The position numbers were made by a program, and so were the translations under genes. From positions 1 through 64,000 of the forward strand of contig JAILAN010000080.1 in assembly GCA_024681595.1 (NCBI GenBank): a DNA stretch of 64,000 nucleotides. The letters are read 5' to 3'. The notes below the pieces were generated by a model. It saw only the letters and a program-made list of their open reading frames with translations, was not told where the DNA came from and searched no databases. Source of the stretch: Lachnospiraceae bacterium (GTDB lineage: Bacteria; Bacillota; Clostridia; Lachnospirales; Lachnospiraceae). Positions 26,688 to 35,162 of the stretch are shown here, in pieces (the first letter of the stretch is position 1; the number at the start of each line of letters is the position of its first letter).

Positions 26688-26774
26688 AAAAGTATACGTT
26701 CATTAATATATGTGTGCTTGTCATTTTTTGCGGGTATGAGGACAAATATTGCTATTTTTATGTCATTTAAGATA

Positions 26775-26783
26775 TGGTAGAAT
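26775..26783 (+). promoter_or_regulatory. Extended -10 promoter of the FliB-like gene, predicted leaderless start
   Basis: TGG-TAGAAT ends seven bases before ATG 26791 and no SD is present, so the transcript is predicted to begin at or next to the start codon, as for yqeG. Confidence 0.5.
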
Positions 26784-26790
26784 AGCATTT

Positions 26791-27921
26791 ATGAGAATCG
26801 TAAAACAAAAGGAATTTGACACTTTTTCATGCGCGGCAGACAAGTGTCCGGATAACTGCTGCGGCGGATGGCAGATAGAGATAGACGAACGGACTCTTCA
26901 GTCCTTGAAAGACTACGAAGGACCCTTAAGGGAGCCCATCGATAAAGCGGTCGATTTTGAAGGATCCTGCATCAGGATGAATGAGAACGGCAGATGCGAG
27001 CTGTTAAATGATCGTGGGCTTTGCCGGCTGGTACTTGAGAGAGGAGAGAGTTTTATTTCCGATATCTGTCACCTTTACCCCAGACATGTTGAGGAGTATG
27101 AGGGAATAAGGGAGTGGTCGATATCGTTGTCGTGTCCTGTGGCTGCCAAAATGCTTATCGACAGAAAGGAACCTTCTGAGTATATCGTTACGGACGATGA
27201 TGAGCCCGATCCGCTTGAAGATGACTTTGATGATTTTGACGTTCTGCTTTTTACCAAGCTGGAGGATAGCAGAGACGTCATTTTTGATATTTTAAACGAC
27301 AGAAGTCTGGGCGTTTATCAAAGGATGAAGATGATACTGTCATTTTCACATGAACTTCAGACTTTGCTGGATGATGACAGACTCTTCGACATGGATGAAT
27401 ACATAGCCGGTGTACGCAGCCAAAAAGGAGACAGAGGGCTTTCTGATGATACGGCAGGATCAGCTCTTCTTGATGACAGATACCGGCTCATCGGATATAT
27501 CAATGACAATTCCTCAGTACTTTACCGCCTGGAAAGGCTTAAAAAGGACTGGACGAGCGATCTGACATATCTTGCGGATATATGCAGCGGGTGTAAGGAT
27601 ATCGACCGGGAATACGAAGACGCGATAAAGAGTCTTGGAGAGGAATACCATGAGGTTATCCTGGAGAATATTCTTCATACATTCGTATATACCTATTATC
27701 TTGGATCGGTGTATGATGACAGGATATATGCAAAGATCAGCATGAGTGTTTTCTGTACGCTTCTGATCGATCTGATCTATATGTGCGCACGCTATTTTAA
27801 TAAGGACAGAAACGGAGTAGATGCTTACATAAATGTCGCATACCGCTTTGCAAAGGAAATAGAGCATTCGGATATCAATCTTGATATTATGGAAGAATTC
27901 AGTGAAAAACTGTTCCTCTAG
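26791..27921 (+). CDS. FliB-like protein (flagellin lysine-N-methylase family)
   Basis: Cysteine-rich family typified by Salmonella FliB, which methylates flagellin lysines. The N terminus has the hallmark cluster CAADKCPDNCCGGWQIEID. Further cysteines lie in CIRMNENGRCELL, GLCRLVLERGE and ISDICHLYPRHVEEYEG, a pattern suggesting a metal or Fe-S site. The C-terminal two thirds are helical and acidic. ATG 26791 (MRIVKQKEF) was chosen over an in-frame TTG at 26749, which lies upstream of the -10 box. 376 aa is normal. No flagellin or motility gene is nearby, so its target here is unknown. Confidence 0.82.
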   Translation: MRIVKQKEFDTFSCAADKCPDNCCGGWQIEIDERTLQSLKDYEGPLREPIDKAVDFEGSCIRMNENGRCELLNDRGLCRLVLERGESFISDICHLYPRHVEEYEGIREWSISLSCPVAAKMLIDRKEPSEYIVTDDDEPDPLEDDFDDFDVLLFTKLEDSRDVIFDILNDRSLGVYQRMKMILSFSHELQTLLDDDRLFDMDEYIAGVRSQKGDRGLSDDTAGSALLDDRYRLIGYINDNSSVLYRLERLKKDWTSDLTYLADICSGCKDIDREYEDAIKSLGEEYHEVILENILHTFVYTYYLGSVYDDRIYAKISMSVFCTLLIDLIYMCARYFNKDRNGVDAYINVAYRFAKEIEHSDINLDIMEEFSEKLFL

Positions 27922-27999
27922 ATCCCTGACCGTTTTTCGGATATAAGCACCTATGTATCAGTTTATAAACATAAGGATAAGGATAAGGAGAGCATCTTG

Positions 28000-28977
28000 A
28001 TGGATGATAAAAAGCCCGTTTTATACCTGGTTTTGCCATGCTATAACGAGTCGGAGACTATAGAGTATTCTTCCGGCAAGGTCAGGGACAAACTGAATAG
28101 ACTCATTGAAATGGGGACGATTTCGCCTTTTTCAAAGGCCATGTTTGTTGATGATGGCAGCAAAGACGATACGTTGAGCAAGCTTCACGAGTTATCGGCA
28201 TCAGATCCGATGTTTGCAGTCGTTGCTCTGTCATCCAACAGAGGACATCAGAATGCCATAATGGCGGGAATGATGGTCGCCAAGGATCATGCGGATATAG
28301 TAGTGACCATTGATGCTGACCTCCAGCAGGATATAGAGGCTCTGGATGAGTTTATAGCCAGGTTCAGGGAAGGAAATGATGTAGTTTACGGTATCAGAAA
28401 TGACCGGAAGTCAGACGGACCGCTCAAAAAAATGACTGCATCATGCTTTTACGGCCTCATGCACATGATGGGAGCAGATATAATGACCAATCATGCCGAT
28501 TACCGTCTGATGTCAAAAAAAGCTCTTGAAATGTTGTCTGAATACGAGGAAACCAACCTGTTTCTGAGAGGGCTGATTCCTACAATGGGCTTTAATTCGG
28601 ACGTGGTCTATTTTGACGTAAAGGAAAGGGAATACGGCAGATCTAAATACACTGCCCGCAAGATGCTGTCACTGGCATTTGACGGCATCACTTCAATGAG
28701 CATCAGACCGCTTCAGATAATAAGCCTGATAGGTTTCATAATCTTTCTGATAAGTATAGCACTGGGCATTTTCACGCTCGTTGAATACTTTAAGGGTAAC
28801 AATATACCGGGATATACTACCAGTATATTTGTATCACTCCTGATGGGAGGAGTGACCCTCGTATCGCTGGGAGTAATGGGCGAATATATCGGCAAGATCT
28901 ATATGGAAACAAAGCATCGTCCAAGATATATGATCGATTCTGTGGTCATTAAGGGAACCGAAAACGAAGAAAAATGA
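28000..28977 (+). CDS. GT2 glycosyltransferase, GtrB/DPM1-like polyprenyl-phosphate type
   Basis: Transfers a hexose from a nucleotide sugar to undecaprenyl phosphate for export across the membrane. The GT-A fold shows LPCYNESETIE, VDDGSKDDT, SSNRGHQNAIMAGM and the metal-binding DADLQQDIE. The acceptor region is NHADYRLM. GRSKYTARKMLSLAFDGI is the usual juxtamembrane segment, followed by two C-terminal TM helices (about 233-257 and 268-290). ATG 28000 is preferred over TTG 27997 because AAGGAG is nine bases upstream. 325 aa is standard. No flippase or acceptor-glycosylating gene is adjacent, so the decorated polymer is unknown. Confidence 0.9.
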   Translation: MDDKKPVLYLVLPCYNESETIEYSSGKVRDKLNRLIEMGTISPFSKAMFVDDGSKDDTLSKLHELSASDPMFAVVALSSNRGHQNAIMAGMMVAKDHADIVVTIDADLQQDIEALDEFIARFREGNDVVYGIRNDRKSDGPLKKMTASCFYGLMHMMGADIMTNHADYRLMSKKALEMLSEYEETNLFLRGLIPTMGFNSDVVYFDVKEREYGRSKYTARKMLSLAFDGITSMSIRPLQIISLIGFIIFLISIALGIFTLVEYFKGNNIPGYTTSIFVSLLMGGVTLVSLGVMGEYIGKIYMETKHRPRYMIDSVVIKGTENEEK

Positions 28978-29089
28978 TTTCTGATCGAATCTTTTGGAAT
29001 TATCACTCTTAAAACCGGCAGATAAAAACAGAAAAAATAAAAGGACATCTATTACATATGTTATTATATCCGGGCGGATTTATAAAATG

Positions 29090-29242
29090 TTGACATAAAA
29101 ATAATATGTTAACCATTGGTTTACATAAAATTGTCAATGACTTTAGAATACGAAAGTGGTTGACATAACTATATTATTCCTGACTTTTTACGAATAAATT
29201 AAGATAACGGCTGTACCGTTAAAAAGGATAACATTGACATAA
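29090..29242 (+). repeat. Four dispersed TTGACATAA-type elements in the leader before the methyltransferase gene
   Basis: TTGACATAA occurs at 29090, 29160 and 29234, and TTTACATAA at 29120, in a 266-bp AT-rich gap. Each contains a -35-like hexamer. Only TTTACA at 29120 has a usable -10 (TAGAAT at 29144, 18-bp spacer). The last copy ends one base before the gene's ATG. They may be operator repeats or coincidental -35-like sites. Confidence 0.45.
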
Positions 29243-29243
29243 T

Positions 29244-30422
29244 ATGAATGAAGAAATTAACGCAATAATTTATAAAATCTTTCAAAATGATCCTGATAAG
29301 ATCATTTTTTCTAATCCTTCCGGCAAGTCTGAGGTCGAATTTCGAAAGGTTGTTTTCAACAAAATATCTATGAAGGATTCTCCGGCATATCAGATAGAAA
29401 AGTATACACAGAATCAGGTTTATCATGAGAATATATCGCCCGGATTGTTAAGTTGCACGCTGTCGGAATACTTTGATCTTCCTTATAGACAGGTCAATGT
29501 ATATTGCCCTTCGATTCAGATGGAGATCAAGTTTAATAAGAAAAAGGAACCGCATATAATTCAAAGATACGTGGACTGCGCGTTCCCTCACATTAAAAAG
29601 ACGCGAGACAACCGGGAAAAGGACTATATTTTAAAAGAAGGAACAAACATCCCGGTTTTTGTTGAACTGGGGATATTTACAACTGATCTTAAGATCAGAA
29701 ATTCTATGCAGGATAAATTCAGGCAGATCAACAGATTTGCGGAGTTTATTGATGATTGTCTTAAGGATTATCCGAGAGATGACGTAAATATTATTGATTT
29801 TGGGTGCGGAAAATCGTACCTGACATTTGTGGTCTATCATTATATAAAAACTGTAAGAGGATTACATCCTCATATTGTTGGCCTTGATTTAAAAACCGAT
29901 GTTATTAATAAGTGCAATGATCTTGCAGCCAGGTTCGGATATGAGGATATTAGCTTTAAAACGGGCGATATAAACGGATTCAAATCTCCATTTGACCGGG
30001 TAGATATGGTCCTTACACTGCATGCCTGTGATACAGCCACCGATTATGCTCTATATAACGCTATCCGGTGGAATGCTGATATTATTCTTTCTGTTCCTTG
30101 TTGCCAGCATGAAGTAAACGGACAGATCAGCTCAGACAGGCTTAAGGCTTTGACTAAATACGGTCTGGTCAAGGAGAGAGTATCAGCACTTATTACTGAC
30201 TCGATCAGAGGCTGCATGATGGAGTATTCGGGATACAGGACAGACCTTATGGAATTCGTTGAGATCGAACACTCCCCAAAGAATATTCTGATCAGGGGCA
30301 GAAAACGTAACGTTAGCGCAGAAAAACGCCAAAATGCATTAAATGAGGCGAGAAATCTGTGCGACGAATTTAACATCAGTCAGACCCTGATGAAGCTTCT
30401 GCTAAAAGAGACTGATGCGTAA
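29244..30422 (+). CDS. Class I SAM-dependent methyltransferase, Methyltransf_32-like
   Basis: Cytoplasmic methyltransferase of unknown substrate. The catalytic fold starts at about residue 170, with motif I IIDFGCGKSYLTFVVYHY, an acidic ribose-binding segment HIVGLDLKTDVI, and TLHACDTATDYAL. SVPCCQHEVNGQ corresponds to the post-motif IV region seen in rRNA/tRNA-related Methyltransf_32 proteins. The N-terminal ~165 residues are a separate domain (VNVYCPSIQMEIKF) that may bind RNA. 392 aa. It is flanked on both sides by AT-rich non-coding DNA. RNA modification is plausible since a 23S pseudouridine synthase lies nearby, but that is inference. Confidence 0.8.
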   Translation: MNEEINAIIYKIFQNDPDKIIFSNPSGKSEVEFRKVVFNKISMKDSPAYQIEKYTQNQVYHENISPGLLSCTLSEYFDLPYRQVNVYCPSIQMEIKFNKKKEPHIIQRYVDCAFPHIKKTRDNREKDYILKEGTNIPVFVELGIFTTDLKIRNSMQDKFRQINRFAEFIDDCLKDYPRDDVNIIDFGCGKSYLTFVVYHYIKTVRGLHPHIVGLDLKTDVINKCNDLAARFGYEDISFKTGDINGFKSPFDRVDMVLTLHACDTATDYALYNAIRWNADIILSVPCCQHEVNGQISSDRLKALTKYGLVKERVSALITDSIRGCMMEYSGYRTDLMEFVEIEHSPKNILIRGRKRNVSAEKRQNALNEARNLCDEFNISQTLMKLLLKETDA

Positions 30423-31256
30423 TGAATGCTGGAGGATCCGAGACTATTCTCTACTGTTTTACGATCATTTTTATATGTAGTACGGTACTTAAATGAGGTC
30501 GTTTAATCATGGCTGGTTTTTTATGAAATGTTTAATCATGAATTAGTAAATTGGTCAGTACTTTTACTTTGGCATCTTGATGGATGCACGATAACCGAGA
30601 TGAATCGGAATGTTTCCTGAAGCAAATAATCATAGAACATAATAACGTAATGGAATGCAAAATCCGCAGTGCCAGTAAGCGGTCTTGATTATGACCTCAT
30701 AACGAAATATTAAATATAGAATTAATATATAGAATCAATAACCGGCCTCATGGAATAAGTAGTCTCGAATAAACGTGGTGATTTGAACTGACGATAGATT
30801 TTGGTCATAGTATCAATAATATGTATAGCGGAGTTACTTTAATGATCTTCGAGATCACGATAAAAACACTTGTGATATTTATATGCTTCGAAACGGAACT
30901 CCTTTAATACTTTTAAAACATGCGGATCCTGATCCGATGTGATGATCGTTTGTTCGATCAAATATTGTCATGCAGGATCAATGGATAAAAAACGGTAAAA
31001 TCCTATACTGGCTTGTTGATTAAAATAATATATTGTTATGTAAATTTATTTCATAATATTTTTTATTTCTGAAATCCGAAACGGGATGAGATAAAACACA
31101 TTTTTATACTTGCGTTGATGATGTATTTTCATGTTTCATTAAATCGCTAAAATATTGCGTGTTATCTTATCTGCATAAAACAGCAAAATAATACGATTAT
31201 TTTGATTTACATAACTATTTTAACCTGGTTTTTTGATTTTTTACAGGGAATTTTAT
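30423..31256. other. AT-rich non-coding stretch, no gene recognised
   Basis: About 830 bp with frequent stops in all frames. It is visibly poorer in G+C than its surroundings. I found no tRNA, terminator or riboswitch fold. TTTAATCATG occurs twice (around 30508 and 30531). The last ~200 bp must hold the pseudouridine synthase promoter. It may be a decayed gene or the remnant of an insertion. Confidence 0.5.
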
Positions 31257-31970
31257 ATGGAGAAGTACAGATTAAATAAATATCTTGCTCAATGCGGAGT
31301 CTGCTCCAGAAGAGACGCCGACAGACTGATAGAAGAGGGCGTGGTTACCGTAAACGACAGGACAGCTGTACTTGGGACATCTGTTTCTGATGACGATATT
31401 GTCTGTGTTCACGGTAAAATGATACGTAATGATCTTGACAGGGTTGTTCTGGCGTATTACAAGCCTGTGGGCGTTACATGCACCGAAAAAGACAGATTTG
31501 CCGATAAAAAGATAACGGATATGATAAATTATCCCGTAAGAGTAACCTATGCAGGCAGGCTGGATAAAGAATCAGAGGGACTTATTCTGCTTACTAATGA
31601 CGGGGATCTTATCAATGGGCTTATGCGTGGAAGCCATGGTCATGAGAAGGAATATATCGTTAAAATAAACAAAGAAGTGACCCCGGAATTTGTTCAAAAA
31701 ATGTCTGATGGTATTTATTTGAAGGAACTTGACATAACAACAAAGCCATGCGTTGTTAAAAAAACCGGAAAATATACCTTCAATATTGTTTTGACCGAAG
31801 GAGTCAACAGACAGATCAGGCGCATGTGTAAAACCTTAAACTGTTATGTTACCCACTTAAAAAGGGTCAGGATAGCCAATATTGGACTTGCAAATCTGAA
31901 AATGGGAGAATACCGCGAAATATCCGGAATTGAATTGCAGACGTTATATAATGAAATCCATAACGTTTGA
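31257..31970 (+). CDS. rluF: 23S rRNA pseudouridine synthase, RluF-like (RsuA/RluB/E/F family)
   Basis: Isomerises a specific uridine in rRNA; RluF acts on U2604 of 23S rRNA. An S4 RNA-binding domain (residues 2-~60, YRLNKYLAQCGVCSRRDADRLI) is followed by the catalytic domain. Its motif YAGRLDKESEGLILLTNDGD contains the nucleophile Asp. HEKEYIVKI and GVNRQIRRMCKTLN are the pattern typical of RluF rather than RsuA. ATG 31257 (MEKYRLNK) was chosen over TTG 31233 because AGGGAA lies eight bases upstream. 237 aa. Codon use is AT-richer than most of the window. Confidence 0.88.
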   Translation: MEKYRLNKYLAQCGVCSRRDADRLIEEGVVTVNDRTAVLGTSVSDDDIVCVHGKMIRNDLDRVVLAYYKPVGVTCTEKDRFADKKITDMINYPVRVTYAGRLDKESEGLILLTNDGDLINGLMRGSHGHEKEYIVKINKEVTPEFVQKMSDGIYLKELDITTKPCVVKKTGKYTFNIVLTEGVNRQIRRMCKTLNCYVTHLKRVRIANIGLANLKMGEYREISGIELQTLYNEIHNV

Positions 31971-32107
31971 TGCTCTAAAATATTATTGTACAATATATTG
32001 TGTTTTGTTTAATTTAAATAAATTGTATGCGCAATTCATGCAATAGTTTGCATTTTAAAAGAGAACAAGTTTTATGGAATATCGTTTTGAAAGGGAATTA
32101 GTCTAAA

Positions 32108-34093
32108 ATGAATGAAAACTTGCAAAATCTGGACTCTAAAAAAGAGCGTATTATAGAGCTTACAAAGGCCTTAAATGACGCATCTTCGGCATATTACGGG
32201 GGACGCGAGGAGATAATATCCAACTTTGAGTGGGATTCAATGTTTGATGAGCTTCTTGCACTAGAAAAAGAAACTTCTTTTTCGTTACCTGATTCTCCGA
32301 CTAAAAATACCGGAAGTGACGAGGGAGGGTCTAACAGGGACGCTCATGAGTTTCCTGCATTATCTCTGGCAAAGACCAAGAAAATTTCGGAACTGCAGGA
32401 TTGGGCAGGCAACAGAGATATATATTTAAGCTATAAACTGGATGGCTTGACTCTTGTTCTTACCTATGATAATGGCTCACTGGTAAGGATACTTACTCGT
32501 GGAAACGGTATTGTCGGCAAGAACATTACTTTTCTTAAGGATTCCATATCCGGCTTTCCTCTTAATATTAATTATAAGGGACACATGGTTGTCAGGGGTG
32601 AGGCGACTATATCCTATACCGATTTTGAATATATCAACGCGCTTTTTGAAGATGAGGATGACAAATTCGCCAATCCCAGAAATCTCGCTTCTGGAACACT
32701 TTCTCTTGATGATCCTGATAAAGTAAGGGAAAGAAGGGTTTGCTTTAACGCCTTTACTCTGGTCCACATTGATGATGATATCAAGGATTGGGGGGAGAGA
32801 ATGGATTTCCTTAAAAAATCCGGTTTTGTTACTGTCGAATATACCCGCTGCAATTCTGAGACTCTCCCGGCGATGATAGAGGAATATACCCGTAAAGTTG
32901 AAAACGGTGTAATGGATATTCCGGTTGACGGGCTCGTTATATGCTATGCTGACAATGATTACGCAATGTCGGGATCTGTGACCGGGCATCATGCCACTCG
33001 CGCGGGGTTGGCCTTCAAATGGGCTGATGTCTCTGCTTTTTCCAAACTCAGGTATATTGAGTGGTCCTGTGCGGCATCGACAATTTCTCCTGTAGCCGTG
33101 TTTGAGAGTGTAGAACTTGAGGGTACGAATGTATCAAGGGCTTCACTTTGCAATATTTCCGAGATGGAGCGTCTGGGAATAGGGGATGAATGTACTGTTG
33201 AGGTTATAAAAGCTAACAAGATTATCCCCAAGTGCATTTCGGTCAGGGACTCGAGCGGACACTTTACCGTTCCCGATACATGCCCGGTATGCGGCAGTCC
33301 AACCAGGATTGTCGTTTCTCCCAGATCAGGTACCAAGACACTTCAGTGCATAAATCCGGATTGCAGTGCCAAGCAGGGCAAGAAATTTACCAGATTTGTA
33401 TCAAAATCCGGAATGGACATAGATGGACTGTCTGTTCAAACTATGTTAAAATTCATGAATATGGGCTTTATCAGGGAGTTTGATGATATTTATGACCTGA
33501 AAGCCCATTCCGATCGAATAAGGGAGCTGGATGGCTTTGGCGATAAATCCGTAGATAACATGCTTGGATCTATCGAAAAGAGCAGACAGGTCAAGGCTGT
33601 CAATTTTATTTATGCGCTGTGCATACCGATGATCGGATCAGATGCCGGTAAAAAGCTGGTAGGAAGCCTTGGGTTTGACGGCTTTATAGAAAGGCTTGAA
33701 ACCGGGACGGGCTTTGATGATATTGATGGAATCGGACCGGAGAGATCTACACAGATAACCACATGGTATCATGATGATCGAAACAGGGATATGCTGCGAA
33801 GACTCCTTGACAAAGTGGAGATACTTGAAGGAAACCCCGTTGATAATGCCGGAGGATCATTGAACGGACTGACGTTTGTGATAACCGGAGATGTACATAC
33901 ATTCAGAAACAGGGATGAGTTCAAGGCTTATGTTGAGAGCCGGGGTGGCAAGGTTGCAGGCTCGGTATCCGGCAAAACAACATTCCTGGTCAACAACGAT
34001 GTTGATTCAATGTCTTCAAAGAATAAAAAAGCGAAGGAACTTGGCGTTCCTATCATATCGGAGGATGAGTTCATAGATCGTTTCGGGAAATGA
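32108..34093 (+). CDS. ligA: NAD+-dependent DNA ligase, divergent LigA
   Basis: Seals nicks using NAD+. All LigA domains are present in order: Ia (residues ~10-75), adenylation with nucleophile K110 in SYKLDGLT, OB fold, Cys4 zinc finger (CPVCG...CINPDC near 395-415), helix-hairpin-helix repeats, and BRCT (~580-661). Several strict motifs deviate: RGDG is RGNG, NPRNAAAG is NPRNLASG, the DxEYD of domain Ia is NFEWD, and VxRAGDVIP reads EVIKANKIIP. It may be a second, specialised ligase next to a canonical LigA elsewhere, or a fast-evolving sole copy. 661 aa is normal. The upstream leader is AT-rich with a 12-bp palindrome (31990-32001). Confidence 0.9.
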   Translation: MNENLQNLDSKKERIIELTKALNDASSAYYGGREEIISNFEWDSMFDELLALEKETSFSLPDSPTKNTGSDEGGSNRDAHEFPALSLAKTKKISELQDWAGNRDIYLSYKLDGLTLVLTYDNGSLVRILTRGNGIVGKNITFLKDSISGFPLNINYKGHMVVRGEATISYTDFEYINALFEDEDDKFANPRNLASGTLSLDDPDKVRERRVCFNAFTLVHIDDDIKDWGERMDFLKKSGFVTVEYTRCNSETLPAMIEEYTRKVENGVMDIPVDGLVICYADNDYAMSGSVTGHHATRAGLAFKWADVSAFSKLRYIEWSCAASTISPVAVFESVELEGTNVSRASLCNISEMERLGIGDECTVEVIKANKIIPKCISVRDSSGHFTVPDTCPVCGSPTRIVVSPRSGTKTLQCINPDCSAKQGKKFTRFVSKSGMDIDGLSVQTMLKFMNMGFIREFDDIYDLKAHSDRIRELDGFGDKSVDNMLGSIEKSRQVKAVNFIYALCIPMIGSDAGKKLVGSLGFDGFIERLETGTGFDDIDGIGPERSTQITTWYHDDRNRDMLRRLLDKVEILEGNPVDNAGGSLNGLTFVITGDVHTFRNRDEFKAYVESRGGKVAGSVSGKTTFLVNNDVDSMSSKNKKAKELGVPIISEDEFIDRFGK

Positions 34094-34150
34094 TTTCCAT
34101 ATATTATGATCTACCCGGACCATCCCTGAGTAATACAGAGGAATTGTTAC

Positions 34151-35074
34151 ATGCCTATTAAGATCAAAGATTCGCTGCCTGCGCAGGCAATACTTGAAAA
34201 TGAGAATATATTCGTCATGACCGAATTTCGGGCCATGCATCAGGATATCAGACCGCTTAATGTCCTGATACTTAATCTTATGCCGAATAAAGAGGTAACG
34301 GAGACGCAGCTGCTACGAAAGCTTTCCAACTCTCCGTTACAGGTCAATGTTGAACTGCTTCAGACAGCCAGTTATGTTCCGACTCATGTTGATACCAATC
34401 ACCTGGAATCGTTTTATACGACATTTGATCAGGTAAAGGACAGGAAATTTGACGGAATGATCATAACCGGAGCTCCTCTGGCATACGTTGAGTATGAGGA
34501 TGTTGCTTATTGGCCGGAATTATGCGAGATCATGGACTGGGCAAAAAAACATGTCCACAGCACATTTTATCTTTGCTGGGGAGCTTTTGCGGGGCTTTAT
34601 CATTATTTCGGGATCCATCATAAATACTATGAAGAGAAATTATCCGGCATTTACGGACACAGAGCTTTGAAGCCGACTTCTCCGCTTTTCAGAGGATTTG
34701 ATGATATATTCTATGCACCTCATTCCAGGGAGATATATGTTGAGCGAAGCGAAGTCGAAGCTGTATCTGACCTGGAGATAATGGCTGATTCCGACGAAGC
34801 CGGAGTTACCATTATAAAGACAGTGGACTCACGGATGGTTTTCGTTCTTTGCCACCTGGAATACGATGCAAATACGTTATCGGATGAATACTACAGAGAT
34901 CTGGACAAAGGGCTTGATCCTAAGATACCTCAGAATTATTTTCCGGATGATGATCCGAAGAAAAAACCGATAGTCAACTGGCGTTCCACAGGACAGCTGT
35001 TCTATACCAACTGGCTGAACTACTACGTATATCAGTCTACGCCATATGATGTTGAAGCGATCGGGGATAAATGA
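34151..35074 (+). CDS. metA: Homoserine O-acyltransferase MetA
   Basis: Activates homoserine for methionine synthesis. Glutamine-amidotransferase-like fold: MPIKIKDSLPAQAILENENI start, nucleophile Cys in FYLCWGAFAGLYHYFG, and catalytic His and Glu in CHLEYD. Residue 111, which decides the acyl donor, is Ala (ITGAPLAYVEYEDV). The succinyl-CoA enzymes have Gly and the acetyl-CoA enzymes Glu at this place, so a small residue suggests succinyl-CoA. 307 aa is normal. No S-box riboswitch is visible in the 57-bp gap before it. trpB2 follows after 88 bp. Confidence 0.95.
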   Translation: MPIKIKDSLPAQAILENENIFVMTEFRAMHQDIRPLNVLILNLMPNKEVTETQLLRKLSNSPLQVNVELLQTASYVPTHVDTNHLESFYTTFDQVKDRKFDGMIITGAPLAYVEYEDVAYWPELCEIMDWAKKHVHSTFYLCWGAFAGLYHYFGIHHKYYEEKLSGIYGHRALKPTSPLFRGFDDIFYAPHSREIYVERSEVEAVSDLEIMADSDEAGVTIIKTVDSRMVFVLCHLEYDANTLSDEYYRDLDKGLDPKIPQNYFPDDDPKKKPIVNWRSTGQLFYTNWLNYYVYQSTPYDVEAIGDK

Positions 35075-35162
35075 GCCTGACATTATCGTATGATCGTAGT
35101 AGAGGAATGATCGGAATTGCACAGACGAAATGTCTGTTGTGAATATAGAAAGGAGACAAATG

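Noticed and set aside
34094-34150. SAM riboswitch before metA
   Set aside because: The gap is only 57 bp, too short for an S-box with its terminator, and lacks its conserved core.
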